Positions 24,558-37,170 of a stretch of DNA of 64,000 nucleotides are shown one piece after another. The position numbers and the translations under genes were made by a program. Location: the NCBI GenBank assembly GCA_025642065.1, contig JAODUP010000329.1, positions 1-64,000 on the forward strand, given 5' to 3'. The stretch comes from Paralvinella palmiformis. Its lineage: Eukaryota; Annelida; Polychaeta; Terebellida; Alvinellidae. The notes under the pieces were generated by a model. The model was not told where the DNA came from. It saw only the letters and a list, made by a program, of their open reading frames with translations, and ran no database searches. Position 1 is the first letter of the stretch. Every line of letters begins with the position of its first letter.

Positions 24558-25724
24558 TATGCCTTGTGATATTTGCTGGAGGGTCAAATACCTCATAAAC
24601 ATACAAATCCAATAAATACTATGACCTACTCGTCACTATTATAACAATTTACATCGGCGATTTTATCTTAAATCTGAAGGAAACAGAAATATTAAGTTGT
24701 GGACTTAGGGTTGACTTTATCCTGTTGGGTGACCTTGTCTAACTAATTCATGACTTCCGATATGACAAATAGTATTTGTATCAGTAGATACATTAATACA
24801 ACATTGTAATTTCATGAATAAAACGTGAATCTACGGACCACAAAAGGCTTATGGTTTCTTTTGATAATTGTGCTACAGGTAATATCAAAGATAGTTAATG
24901 GATATCAAGGTGTCCATAAAATGGTTGTAGATTATATATGATGCGGTAATAACCTGACCATTTGGCTTTCATAGCTCAGTAATAAATATTATGAGGAAAT
25001 CGACAAATAAATCTATTACGACTGGTAAATTTATATAAATAAAAACGACTGTAGGTGTATTTGTGTGAGTGTGTGTTCTTAAACCATTCTGACGAAAGAT
25101 TCCTAAACAAATGTGAATATGACATTGGTCGAGACTATGCTAGTGACAATATGATGTCGGTGATGAACATTATGTTGACAACATCCATGACAACAAAGGT
25201 GGCATCCTAGTTGACTAAAATAAAATGAACTCTTATTAAAATAAAATCATTCTGTGTTTTAATTGGATGACAAACAATTAATTTCACATTCAATTTCGAG
25301 ACACCATTTTCTTTGACGTTTGCTTCAGCACTAAAGCAGTTTTCATTTGACAAAGGAATCCGATTTCTTTGGTTGGAGAAATCTTTGATGTTGTCCAATC
25401 CTCTTGCGTCAAGAGAATATCCACGAAAAAACATTCAAAATCAAATCCTCCATGTTCAACCCATTCATTGATTCTAAAGCCTTAGTTATATGGACGAAAG
25501 AACTAAGTAACCTTCTATAGGAGTAGGTTTTAAAGTCCGGGCGGAGTGCGGGTTTTTAAGGTTGCGGAGTAATACAAATGCTATCTTAAATTGGTTGATC
25601 ATTTCTTAAAGAAACTTCATAGATGGCCACTTTGTAATAATCATATATTTACATATTTCATAAAGAGATTAATGGGTTCAATGTGCATCTAGTAACTAGG
25701 TTAAGATTCATCAGATAAATATTT
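24558..25724. other. Intergenic DNA, no gene seen
   Basis: The minus frame at 25207-25434 (75 codons) has no recognisable motif. A short GC-rich patch lies near 25530-25570. Confidence 0.5.
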
Positions 25725-26070
25725 CTGCTTTCTTGATCCTGTTTCACACCTTCAGAGTTTCCAGCGATCTGATCAAAAATTATATACCAGTGAGTCTGCT
25801 GAGATCTGAGTCCTGTTTATTTCTGACGTTACCCAAATGTCATACAGCAATGTACGGAGATAAATATTTCCGAGCATCAGCTTCGAGGCTAGGAATAAGT
25901 TGTCTAATCTCATTAAACTTGTTGCAAGTAAACAAATATTTTGACATGGCATATTTTTGTAAATGATGTGTATGTGGCTCCTCAGAGCAACTCAAGTTGA
26001 TTAAGGCGCTAATTAAATAAATTTAATATAATATTTTTTTTTATTATCATTAAAGTCAACCATTGTCAGC
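25725..26070 (+). pseudogene. CR1/L2-like retrotransposon 3' end, decayed
   Basis: The frame at about 25736-25960 encodes ILFHTF, DLIxNYIPVS and AMYGDKYFRASASRLG. This parallels the better copy at 58685-59016, which reads ILFHTD, DLIxRYIPV and AMYGEKYLRPPAPRLW. Such C-terminal residues are typical of CR1/L2-like non-LTR reverse transcriptases. A piece between the two first blocks is missing and the end is scrambled. The following noncoding part shares caactcaagtt-gatta with 59120, so the 3' UTR is also related. Confidence 0.65.
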
Positions 26071-26269
26071 TATTTCACTATAGTTTACTACTTCTGTTTT
26101 GCATTTTACCTGCACTAATATTATTCTAAATTTATTTATTTTTGATGTTAAAATGTGTATAATACATTATAATGTCTTATACAAACCAGTAGCTCTCATA
26201 AGATAAATGCCAGCTTATTAGAGCAAAAAATTAACTTTTGTATAGAGATGGTTGACCATATTATATGAG

Positions 26270-27500
26270 AAAGGAAGGACATGTCCAGTTTTGTTTTGAT
26301 ATTTGCCTAAAGCTAATCGTTATTGACGCCAGTATATTAACTTCTAGGCATCCATCTATTATCTAATACGACAATCATCCGACGGGAACTTGATCTCTTC
26401 ATTCAATTAACATCAACATCTAAAGGTTGATTGAAGACAGCGGACATAAATAAAATTGGAAAGAAGAAATGGATGCTGTATAAATAATCTTTCTATAAAG
26501 TTATGGATTTTTCACTATAGAAATTCACAGCTTGACAACATCACCTCGATTATTGGCTTAGCATTTCGTCCTTATAATGATGAATCTGGTGAATCGATGA
26601 GGTATTCTATCGGCCATAATTAGTGACCCAAGCGGTGAACCTCCATATCGGGTGTCAAAAAGGTCACATTACGTGTGTTTGTGTAATCGTTATTTCTAAA
26701 CTAGAACCTCAGCCATATTTTTCTCAGATGTTACTTTATGCCATTCTATTTGCAATAATATTATGGAGAAAGTGAAAAGTAATAACTTTCTTGGATGTGA
26801 TTGATTTATTCCAATACATAGATTAGCCCTAAAAGCAATGACGTTGGTTTATTATTATTATGAGTGTTTTCTCACCAGGTCATATAAGGATCTTATATCA
26901 ATATTTACGTAATAACTTTAAAAGTCGTAAAGTTGATTTTGTCCAAATAGAAAATGCAATATGGCAAATGTTTGGATAAAATATTCTAGCGATTTTTATT
27001 TTAGTGTGAAATATCCTAATAGTAGTTATTTCTTATATTACATGGTATAGAACCTTAGGTAAAACAAATCCCTTTTTAATAAAGTATATCACTGTCTTCA
27101 CGGAAAGAAAAACAACATTTAGTTTCCCAATATCTCTTCTATAATAATAGCTTTTTAATCTGCCTATTAATGTGTAGTGTGTCCACGACCTGAACGATCT
27201 GGACTGTGACGACCTCTGGTGTGCAGATCCCACATTAATTATTGATAACCGTTGATGTATCATGTAACCATTATTACTTCTAATCACTGATACGATGAAA
27301 GATTTATCTTGGAAGTCCTGGAATGACCAGATAATTCCCTGATACCATAAAATAGAGATTGGTTTTTTGACACAACAAAGATTCACTGATAGCAATCCAC
27401 TTTACACGTTAGACCTTAAGATTGTCGTTTATGGCTGTTTGACGTTTATTATAATCTGAATAATGAATGACGTGCGTTGGTAGTGGTTACACAACACTTC
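26270..27500 (+). repeat. Duplicated segment E, copy 2
   Basis: Direct partner of 19300-20525, diverged but collinear for over 1 kb. A minus-strand frame at 27033-27395 reads similarly to minus 20130-20384 (both contain RLS-IN-GS and QRSSQ), but related copies at 9.3 and 33.3 kb have stops there. Confidence 0.7.
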
Positions 27501-27672
27501 TCCAAACATCATTATGTTACAAGCATTATTATACATGGCAGGAACATCGGTATTAATATTAACAATAAGATATTGGTTAATCACCCGCGATAACATTTTG
27601 AGAAAGATTTAAAAATCTAACAGGTTTATTTAAAACTGAACATCTGTGATAAGGACAAAGTGATATCGCGGG

Positions 27673-27786
<114 letters not shown>

Positions 27787-27867
27787 GATTAGAAGTCATT
27801 AAAACAGAGAATACCAAAGTTGCTTTACAAATACAGTTCATATTACTATAAATATATCATGTTTTGT

Positions 27868-28080
27868 GGATAAACTTCTGCTATAACCTTCTTAATGATG
27901 TACATTTGAAACATATCATTATCATACTCCAGTGCTGGTAATGGTGTATACTTATTAAATATTCTTTTATAGAATAAACTGAGCTAATATTGCTACTTAC
28001 TGATTAAATGTTCTATTTTGTTGTAAGTGTTATTATTATTATTATTATTATTATCATCATCATCATCATCATCATCATCC
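27868..28080 (+). repeat. Family B fragment ending in ATT/ATC triplets
   Basis: Matches 8660-8860 through tacatttgaaac, ctggtaatggtgtat, tctattttgt and the following ATT run. Here the run continues as (ATC)n to about 28080. Confidence 0.65.
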
Positions 28081-28104
28081 TCTTCATCATCACAATCTGT
28101 ATAA

Positions 28105-28460
28105 TTAGTATTAACTTATAAGTCAGTATGTAACCGTAACATTTTGTGAACCAATGGTTTGAATAAACAAATCTAAGAATCCGCATTGATTAGTGAGAAT
28201 GGTTTCCTCAGTTAAGGAAATCACAATCCTTTATCTTCAATTATATTTTGTTTGTCTTTATGGTTCTAAAGCGACCAATATAAACGAATAATTCGATTTC
28301 CAGACCAAGAGGTTGGTGTGTGAAACTTGTTGCAATAATTCACAATATTTCAATATATCTCAGTTTAATATTGGAATTCTCTGAGAACAGTTACATTGAT
28401 TGATGTCACAAATCATGAAATAAGCCAATGTTTCACAAATACTGAATAATGTTTTCCTTA
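28105..28460 (+). repeat. Dispersed repeat, partner of 22140-22475
   Basis: See the partner for matching blocks. Both follow triplet repeats, so they may be the same larger unit. Confidence 0.55.
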
Positions 28461-28679
28461 TGTATAAACTAAATATATATTGTAAGTTTCAAAATAAAGT
28501 ATTTTACAGTATACGTTATTTGTAGTTTAATCAATATTTATTTATAAGATTTGCAAAACTGCCATTTGAATGAATTTGTTTTTTATTAATTAATCTTAGT
28601 TCATGCGCTATCTTTTATTGTTTTCTCACATTTAGTTTTATATTGTTTTTCTATTTTCTTTTGTTGTATTTAGCTAGTT

Positions 28680-28792
28680 AGCCTAAATACTGGTCACACG
28701 CCGGGCATGTGGTTCTAATATAAGTAAGAGCTGGGTTCGAACTCACGATCTAGGGGTTTGCAGCGCAGTATTCTGACGACCGCGCTATCAAT
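28680..28792 (-). mobile_element. tRNA-derived SINE (63.8-kb family)
   Basis: Minus strand: A-box region TAGCGCGGTCGTCAGAATAC, then GAGTTCGAACCC as B box, then a short body with CGTGTGACCAGTA. The same arrangement appears at 54580-54730 and 63745-63908. The 5' head is well kept and the 3' body is shortened. Confidence 0.75.
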
Positions 28793-29234
28793 AATACTTT
28801 CAAATAATTCAAATAATATAAAAATATCAACATTCAATAATTGCGAAGAAAAAATATACATTCAGTTTAAAATAAAGAGATGAAAATACTAATACATTCA
28901 TTCATAATTAACCAAGAATATAACTAAACATGAATACATATGATTATCAGTTTGTAACATTTAGCTAATATCTGATAGTATTCTAAAAAGGTTTCCAGAA
29001 ATTACTCCCAATAATGCCATTTCTAAAGCACACGAACTCCTCTAAGGACTATGAGGGCATGAAAGTAGTGTCTAAACATGTATTTTAAAGAAATTACTTA
29101 CGAAGACAACAATTACAAGAAGTTCCCTATCTCTATCGTGATCATAATATTGTACTTGTTAATTACAAATATACGCGTGTAGATTTTATGTCTTTAGTTA
29201 ATATTATAGAATTTCAATGTAATGTTTTAATTGA

Positions 29235-29237
<3 letters not shown>
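28793..29237. other. Intergenic DNA, no gene seen
   Basis: AT-rich, no feature. Confidence 0.55.

Positions 29238-29291
<54 letters not shown>
29238..29291. repeat. (TA)n microsatellite
   Basis: About 27 TA units. Confidence 0.98.
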
Positions 29292-29294
<3 letters not shown>

Positions 29295-29467
29295 TGAAAA
29301 TCATTTATTTTGAAGTACCCTCAAACAGAAATGTTGGTCTTTTTTATATTGCCTTTCTAATGTAGACATAACCTGAAGCTTAATACATATTACATAAGAC
29401 GATATGGCATCTGATACCCTAAAGGTTTTTATTTGTCTAGATCCCTTCCATTACGCTTTCATCTCCC

Positions 29468-29470
<3 letters not shown>

Positions 29471-29556
<86 letters not shown>

Positions 29557-29566
29557 TATATATATA
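29471..29566. repeat. (TC)n(TA)n compound microsatellite
   Basis: A TC run to about 29498 then a TA run with one break. CT-rich degenerate sequence continues to 29690, and the 118-codon minus frame over it is Arg/Glu-rich because of that composition. Confidence 0.97.
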
Positions 29567-29799
29567 AAACACTCTCTGTCTTTGTCTCTCTATCACTCTG
29601 TTTGACTGTATATCTGTTTCTATCTCTTTCGTTCTCTCTCCCTTCCCCCATCCATTTCCCCTTTCTCACTCTCTCGCTCTCATCTCTTTCTCTGGCATTA
29701 GTGTAACTAGAAAGAGCGAGTGGATTCGCGTATTGATGGTAATGATTGTGATGTTCATAACATGTAATATGCATCGTGCTACGATTGATGACAAAGTTT

Positions 29800-31040
29800 A
29801 ACGACATGGCTCAGTAGACAAAGCAATATACAGCCGATATATGAGCGTTGTGCTCGAATATCGCTGTGGCATGTGTTTAGAGATTGTTCAAACTAATAGT
29901 GGAAAACTTCTAGTATATATGCTTTAATGGTCTCTAATCTCAAATATACATACAATATTCACCATGAAATATTTCTTGAACGAGCCAATATCCTAAGGAG
30001 TCTATAACCAGATACTGGTAAGAGTGGTAAAGATTATGATACTTTTTTATTATAACAGAAGTAACCTGTAATATATTAGTCACAGAAAACGTTTGCTAGA
30101 AATCAAAATCATCTTCTATACATATATATAAAACAATAATGGCCGAAATGGCAGTCTGTTACGTGGCTGGCAACTTCAAATGAAGGAGACGAAAATGGTC
30201 TGTAATTCACAGCTTTCCCACGGAGACTAGTTCTAAATTAATTTAGAATAAATGACATGTTCGGTGGAGAAAACCTTGCCAGTTGCCTGTTTGGATGTCA
30301 AATTCCCCCTACTACAGTGTCACAGCCTAGTCGCGAACCTGTGACCTCCCGCACAGAATGGCTATAGCTATATGTAAATAGTTTCACGCTCTACCTATGT
30401 GGCCAAAGAGGCGGTATTGATTACACTTTCTTTTTGTATTACAATAATTTATATTTACAGTTTTATACCAAAATCCTTAGCTCCTCCCAAAAACAAAATA
30501 CCATGAAGATTGGAAACCAAGATGACGTTATTAGAGCTGATCACCATCTGGAAAACTGGATATCGGAAATGGTAATTCATCAATCCTTCCATCTGAAGAA
30601 GAAGCAGATATCCCATCATGGATCAGCTCGTTAATGTGCAAAGCAGAAATATTATTTATGTTGATTTGAGCAACTGTAATTTAGATTTGGAAATACGGAG
30701 AAAACTTAATGGTAAATTAAATATTTTATCTTTCAGGCAGATTTTCATGTAATTCTGCTAATATTTCACATGTAAACACAATATTGTGATATTAGTATTA
30801 GGTGAATGTAATTGAACCCCTTTCAATCTATTCGAAGATGAATGGAGATATTAGTATTTTATTTAAAGTACAAAAAAGTTTTTAGAGTTTTCATAAACTG
30901 GAAATTGTGAGACAGTGACAAAGGCAAAGTTAAGTAAATTCACTTTTGATAATGATTTGTCAGATTTGAATTTGTATTCTAATATAAATATTAGCTACAA
31001 ATACAATACTCTAAGGATGGGTTTAATTAGCTTCTTTATA
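29800..31040 (+). repeat. Dispersed repeat D with tRNA-like head, copy 2
   Basis: The head has ATGGCTCAGTAGACAAAGC (A-box region) and GTGCTCGAATATCG (B-box position). It then follows 16712-17470 to about 30110 and again at 30880-31040. The gap between them in this copy holds the SINE at 30138-30420. The frame at 30434-30634 (66 codons) is unrecognised. Confidence 0.65.
30138..30420 (-). mobile_element. tRNA-derived SINE, full-length copy
   Basis: Minus strand: a tRNA-like head with CATAGGTAGAGCGTG and B box AGGTTCGCGAC, then a body of about 200 bases ending CTGCCATTTCGGCCATTATTG. The body aligns with 62528-62735. It is inserted in dispersed repeat D. Confidence 0.75.
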
Positions 31041-31112
31041 TATATTCAGCCTGTGTTAGCTAAATATGTTATCCTGTATATTCAGCCTGTGTTAGCTAAA
31101 TATGTTAGCCTG
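31041..31112. repeat. Two-copy 36-bp tandem repeat
   Basis: The unit tatattcagcctgtgttagc... occurs twice back to back, at 31041 and 31077, with one base different. The partner region near 17400 shows no such doubling, so it is local and recent. Confidence 0.95.
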
Positions 31113-31154
31113 TCAATTAGTCTTATTTCTAAATCTTGTATAATTGACTGAAAG

Positions 31155-31395
31155 ATAACTATGGACTTTATCAAACTGCTTGTACTTCATGAATATCTAT
31201 CACAACCCGATGACTTTAAGTCCACAAAGTAGCTTCTTATAACGTTATATTTGGTGCTAATCAAGTGTTGAGCAGCCATAACCTAAACACTCTATACAAT
31301 ATTCAGCTAACCATCAAACTAAAAGAAACACAAATTACAGTATTGAGTCTTACTTATGGAGCCTGTATTGATATCGTTGAAACTCATGCCTAGGA
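31155..31395 (-). repeat. Dispersed segment family B, copy (inverted)
   Basis: The reverse complement matches 9470-9680. Shared blocks include aagactcaatactgt/aagacccaagactgt, tttgtgtttctt, gctcaacacttgat, gacttaaagtcatc and actttgataaagtccatag. Confidence 0.8.
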
Positions 31396-31396
31396 A

Positions 31397-31595
31397 TGAT
31401 GATGATGATGATGATGATGATTTATGTTTTTTGGCCACTTTTGTGCACATGGTAGGCTAAATGGGCCAAGCGACCTCCTTAGGTAATGAAGCAAAATCAA
31501 AGATGAAACAACCTTCAGATATGTCCATGACGAGATTCGAACACGGGTGGTAATGATCTGTGGTCCAACATGCTACCGCTTCATGTCTAGGAATG
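31397..31595 (-). mobile_element. tRNA-derived SINE with (ATC)n tail
   Basis: Minus strand: GAAGCGGTAGCATGTTGG as A-box region and GTGTTCGAATCTC as B box. The body contains TTGGCCCATTTAGCCTAC, related to the element at 4253-4562, and ends in an (ATC)n run (31397-31421). A 3' microsatellite tail like this is typical of SINEs moved by CR1/L2-type machinery. Confidence 0.75.
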
Positions 31596-32867
31596 AAATA
31601 TTATATTCTTATACATACCGGGTACGACAAATGCACATATATAACTAGAACATAGTTCCAAATGGTAAGCAGCTTTCAGTAATACGTGATATAAGCCACT
31701 CTCTTTTCGGTGTGAAATTCGATTTTATCTGTCACAACAAAACGATGAACATTGCTTTTGTAGTTTATTATATCTATACTCAAATACCTACACCACTATT
31801 ATTCAAGGAATTAAAACTCGATACCTTAAAGGAAAATTATTTCTCATATACATTCATCAACATCACAATAAATTGTATTTACTCCTATTCAATAATTAAT
31901 TTATTATTATTGTGATAACGGGTTTTATTTAAAATTTTAATTAAGCTATTAACAACATTATTATTCAAGTGGATTTACTTCACTTCCACTTCATATTATA
32001 AAATCTCATATTTAAATTTGTTGTAGTATCTGACACTGGTTTTTATCTTTAGATATCTAAATAAATAAATATCACGTCCTGAATATAAGATTACAATTAA
32101 TTCTCCATTCTATTAAAGGCTTTCAATATTCGCCTTATTAAAAACAATTATTTATCGAGAAACCTATTGACAACATTCTCTATTTAGCTTTCGCCATCAA
32201 AGACTATTAATGCCATTTCTCGGTATTAAAAGGATATTGTTAAAATAACCGATTCTGTATGAAGGTCCTAAACGAGATGGATACAATGATTTGTAGAATA
32301 ATATATGCTGCTACAGCTGAAATAGCAAATGTAGCTAACAGTAATGGAAATTAATTAATATCGTCATGTAAGTCTGTATTTTATACACTTGTTTGACAAA
32401 TTGATGACAAAATATAATCAATATTATATGTAAATATTCATCGAATAACAGTGTTCTAATAATCTAGTGATAATGTGAATAAATTTCTACCTTATGTTTA
32501 TTACTGAATTATCATAGGCTAATATTCACGTTATAATCAGCTGCATGAATTCTGATCAAGCATTTCTATGGAATCTATTTGTTATTATTATGGATACAAA
32601 TATCATATCGGATAATATATCTAGAATTTTGCCAAAATAACCCTTCAACTTTGTAATGACATTTCACATTACACGTCGTTGTTTTCAGAAATAAATAAAC
32701 AAAATAAATAATCTTGGCATTGGATTTTTTTCTAGATAAAGAACCAAATATATCCGAAAGAAGACCTGTGTTATTTAGATATATTGATATCATTATTATT
32801 ATTTCAATAAATCATAATATTGTAACCATTTAGCTACTGAAACGAACTAAAATGGAGATAATAGTGC
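31596..32867. other. Intergenic DNA, no gene seen
   Basis: Short frames (plus 31712-31915, minus 32575-32793) have no recognisable motif. Confidence 0.5.
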
Positions 32868-32902
32868 TGCTGCTAGTTCTACTTCTACTACTACTACTAC
32901 TA

Positions 32903-32967
<65 letters not shown>
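32868..32967. repeat. (CTA)n(TA)n compound microsatellite
   Basis: A CTA run followed by about 28 TA units. Confidence 0.97.
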
Positions 32968-32971
<4 letters not shown>

Positions 32972-33009
32972 AAACAACACTCATTGACAATATATATGTA
33001 CAAGATACA

Positions 33010-33620
33010 TGATATATTTACGCAATGTTAATCCACGGCCTAAAAAGCTAAGCTTTTGGAATCTTACTGAAATGATGACTTATGCGTGAAGATAAGACAA
33101 CATCTTATTTTGATGACTTACTTCATGACTTAAGTGATGGCTTTAATAGCTTTGATAATAATTATATTGTATACCTTGTGATCATAGAAATAGGAATTTC
33201 CCGCAGAACTGTGTTGTAGTTAAACATGTGTCTGTATCTTTCCCAGTATGTATGAAACACACAATACATTGACTGTGGTTTAGGTGTTGAGTTAATTATT
33301 CATTTAAACCGCCATTGATATGCTTAGTAAGCAATAGCGCTTCTAAGTACTTATAGTATATATGGTAATGACAGATTAGGTTTGGGAGACCTGAAATGTC
33401 CCGGTAATCCACCGAGGTCATGAAACAGAGATTGATTCCTAGCCACGAGAAAGTCTCAGTTATGATAAAAGAATGCCCCCGTAAGACTCAAGACTGTTAT
33501 TTGTGTTTCTTTGAGCTTTAAGGATCGCTATATAATGTATGGAATTAGTACGTTGCTCAACACTTGATTTATACCAAATATAACATTCTAAAGCATCACT
33601 GTACATTGACTTTAAAAATG
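33010..33620 (+). repeat. Dispersed segment family B, copy
   Basis: Collinear with 8890-9620, best in 33285-33620. See the copy at 8640. Confidence 0.8.
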
Positions 33621-34054
33621 CGTAATGTCTAGTTAACACACTAAATGCTTATAACCTATGTACGTACAATTTTAACTAGGTGAAGATCCAAATATCTGGA
33701 TATATTACCTTGATAGAATATGGACTATCTAAATATATATTCTTAAGTGATTTACCTATCACGTTATTTTAAACTGTCATATATATTCGTTTTTTAAACT
33801 TTATATCAAGAGAGGGAGTTTGTTTTGGTCAAATAATGTTCTATAATATTATGGCTATACTCGTAACAATAGCATTGTCTTAAAATAATTATGTTTATAC
33901 TCCGATGACTTTGTGTGCATTATCACTGATATTATAGTTATATATGCATTGTTCAAAAGTATTGTTCCATTTAGCTAAAATAAATAAATATATTTCATAA
34001 GCGTTGGTTCGCGAATTAATATTTCAAATGTGTATTCGAAGGTGTGCACCGATC
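33621..34054. other. Intergenic DNA, no gene seen
   Basis: AT-rich, no feature. Confidence 0.55.
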
Positions 34055-34350
34055 GCGGTTATTCAGCGTTGCCTGTTTTTGTATTCACCTCTTACGATAC
34101 ATACCACGACACATTAAGTGAATTAAAAGTCATGATGAACTAAAAACTAACATTCAAGATGCCAGATAAATATTGGTTGGATTGTATTCAATATTTTGCA
34201 ATCACGTTGTGCCAAAATGAAATATAAAAGCCGTAATTATTGTGATAAAGATAGTAAAAACTTGTAATGAGAATTACACTCTCGAAATACGAATAGATTT
34301 ATCTTTTTCGCTTGAAACTTCAAATATTTCTACATAATATTAATAATTGA
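34055..34350 (-). repeat. Dispersed segment family A, copy 4 (inverted end fragment)
   Basis: The reverse complement matches 16080-16310 closely (tttcaagcgaaaa, tattcgtatttcgagtgtgtaa, gtaattctcatta, ttacggctttcatattt, ggcatcttgaatgtta). It extends past that copy's end to match 7200-7275 (atcgtaagaggtgaat). Confidence 0.85.
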
Positions 34351-34584
34351 CATAAAAGATAAATTTAGCCAACTCCTATTACTAGAGTAATATTATTTGT
34401 TATTAATGCACGTTAGCAGTTTTCAGACATTTTCCAAAATTAGATTTCATCTAGAGGGCGTCTTATAACATAATTAAGCTCAGATCACCATAACACAATC
34501 AGTGATTGTGATAACAGATACGTACGAAAAGCTGAAGAATTCTAGCCACAAGCAAACTGTAGCTGTGACACTGATAATGATGGT

Positions 34585-34865
34585 ATTAATATTAAATGAG
34601 TACGATCTGACAGCACATCTCCATGACTTAACTGATAGCGCGCTTGGCCATAAACCTCTACCATATGGGTTCAAATCTTGACAAGCTTTGGAGATTGTTT
34701 GGCGCATTTAATCTACGAACTGGCCAAAAGTGGGGAGTAGTTGCCTCAGCCGCAAATCAATCAAAATCGATCTCAACACGAAACTGGGAATCATAAAACA
34801 CCACAAAAAAGATAATCCCACTCAGTCTTTGATAATCTTATTTTTAGTTATGATATAATGTTTAT
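34585..34865 (+). mobile_element. SINE-like dispersed repeat, copy 2 of 2
   Basis: Direct partner of 4253-4562, with a small deletion before agctttggagattg. A B-box-like ATGGGTTCAAATC is kept. The 75-codon minus frame at 34480-34707 is a shadow of this repeat. Confidence 0.75.
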
Positions 34866-35495
34866 AATATTGTTTTTCTAAATGCAAATGCATTGGTTTG
34901 AAATAAGTTCAATTCAATTTGACATTCAACTCTAAGCAATGTGTTTCTAGAGATATGAAAGTATATCTATATTGTGTTTTCTACATTTCACCGTGCAAAT
35001 ACCCTTGAATCCTTAATCAATCCCGATCTTGGCACATTATACAATAAATTATACCAAGATAACTTTTCTTATTTTAGTCTGATAAGAAATCCCGGAACTT
35101 AGATTAATTTCAAGTTAGATGTTGCAACTTTCATTACTAAATATAGTTTTAATAGATTCTAATTTAATTTTACTATTTAACCACGTTACAACATTTAAAC
35201 TTAAAGATTAGAGTGTAATAAACATTATTATACATATATTTTAGAAATAGTTTTGACTGTGATGGTAAAGAAATGTTCTGTCAATAGTAGCTACAGTTAA
35301 GAGTAATGTTGATATAATGGCTATCAAAGTCTCATAAATGTTGGGAAGATTAATGGTCATTTGATACCAAACTTTTCCGAATTGATGTCTTGAATATTGA
35401 TAACGATCAGCCTCAATTCTGAAGGACAATATTAAAATTTGAAATCGTTGAAGAGAAACCTATTTATACTGAGATCACATTAGTAATAAAAATGG

Positions 35496-35496
<1 letters not shown>
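34866..35496. other. Intergenic DNA, no gene seen
   Basis: AT-rich, with a short minus frame at 35241-35429 only. Confidence 0.5.
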
Positions 35497-35554
<58 letters not shown>

Positions 35555-35605
35555 TATAATATATAGTAGTAGTAGTAGTAGTAGTAGTAGTACTGTCGAT
35601 TGTTG

Positions 35606-35636
<31 letters not shown>

Positions 35637-35637
35637 C
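35497..35637. repeat. (TA)n - (TAG)n - (TTG)n compound microsatellite
   Basis: TA to about 35546, TAG triplets at 35565-35591 and TTG triplets at 35602-35636. Confidence 0.97.
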
Positions 35638-35640
35638 AAA

Positions 35641-36039
35641 ATAATATTTAGGATCCAATGTCAGATAAGAAATCGTCAAATTAGCAAGATACTCATATTG
35701 TCTTCAGACAGTTTCTGTGTAAATATAACCATGTTAATAAGGAAGCGATCAGACAGGATGGACGAAACAAAACCAGCCTTCATCAAATGTTCGCATTCAA
35801 GTTATATGACAAGGTCTAATATCCAACCATGTCTCTGGGTACATTCTTACACATGCTACATGAAATTAGCCGACCTGAGAATATTAGCCAATTATTTGAT
35901 ATCTAGTATTATACTCTCTAGCAATGTATATGAAAATTTAAATCACCTAAGATCAATAGATATCCATGAGAGAGTCACCAAACACAGAATATCCTCTGAA
36001 GGAATATTCAGCTTTCAGAACATTTTTATGTCTCCTTAA
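35641..36039 (+). other. Open frame after microsatellite, unrecognised
   Basis: The frame starting in the TTG run continues for about 130 non-repetitive codons to a stop at 36037-36039. It includes SDRMDETKPAFIKC and HLRSIDIHERVTKHRIS. In this AT content one such frame in the window is within chance expectation. No domain recognised. Downstream, 36150-36480 has broken frames with protein-like stretches (for example SRPRMFRHRCLKIL) in another frame, so a decayed gene is possible. Confidence 0.2.
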
Positions 36040-36480
36040 AAAACTGGTTGAACAGAAATAAATTTAAACAATGATACTATTTTTCCATAGCAGAACTTGA
36101 CGGTGTAGGAATGTTGGTGGTCTACTATTGGCCGAATTGGCTACTCACTTCTTCCGACACAAATTAAGGATCTAGAAGCGGGGTATAATAATATTTGCAT
36201 CCACTGTGCTTCACTATATTTAACATTGAAAGAGTGAAATATATCCACGTGTTTTGGCACTCTGTATTATTTCAAATCCAGTTTGCGGAATTAGATAAGT
36301 TCTCAGAAATTGGCGTTCCAGGAAAGTGATCACAAATTTCCAGAATATTTGGCAGAGAATAGGATAAATCATACAACAACATGCTTGTTAGCCGACCAAG
36401 AATGTTTAGACATAGATGCCTTAAAATACTGACAACATATGACCATCCAGTACTCAAAGTTAAAGAGCTTTCACAAAGCT

Positions 36481-37044
36481 GGTTAAAATTCTAGTTTTTA
36501 TAAATAATCACTGAAGCTGTTTCAGTACAAAACATAAGGATATCTACATTTATTATTTATGATGCCTTAATATACTTATTCATCATAAACATAATAATAT
36601 TTACTACACATATTACTTCGGTTTCTACAATTTATTTTCAGATTTGATTGACTATAATATTCACCCTCATTCACCATATATCATATAGCAAACATATGTT
36701 ATCTGTGTCTTGTTAGTATTTTGATTATTATAATCAACTTACTATATTTATTATTAGAGATTTTCCATCATCGGTATTTTAAAATAATTAAGATAAACTC
36801 TGATTTTTGCATTTATTTTGTCAGGGGTGCAATAGACTACCTTTAGCCATAAATCGATAACGAATGAGCCTTATGACAGCTCATTTACAGTATATTTATA
36901 ATATTCCCAGATATATATTAATAAACGATGTGTTTATATTAAGAAAAGAAACACGAAAACCTGTTGTCCCAAATTTATAACAATTTATTTATAAGAACAC
37001 CAACGCGGGTAATAGCTTGGGAAATGGAAATGCGTTATGTCGTC
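36481..37044. other. Intergenic DNA, no gene seen
   Basis: AT-rich, no feature. Confidence 0.55.
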
Positions 37045-37170
37045 AATGTCTCTCTCTTTCTCTCTATCCCTATTTATCCCACCCACTCTCTCCATCTCTC
37101 TCTCTCTCTCTCTATCTCTATAACACACACACACACACTCACACAAATAATCACACACAAACACACACCC
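37045..37170. repeat. (TC)n/(CA)n degenerate microsatellite
   Basis: Interrupted TC runs, then CA runs. Overlapping frames on both strands are low complexity. Confidence 0.9.
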
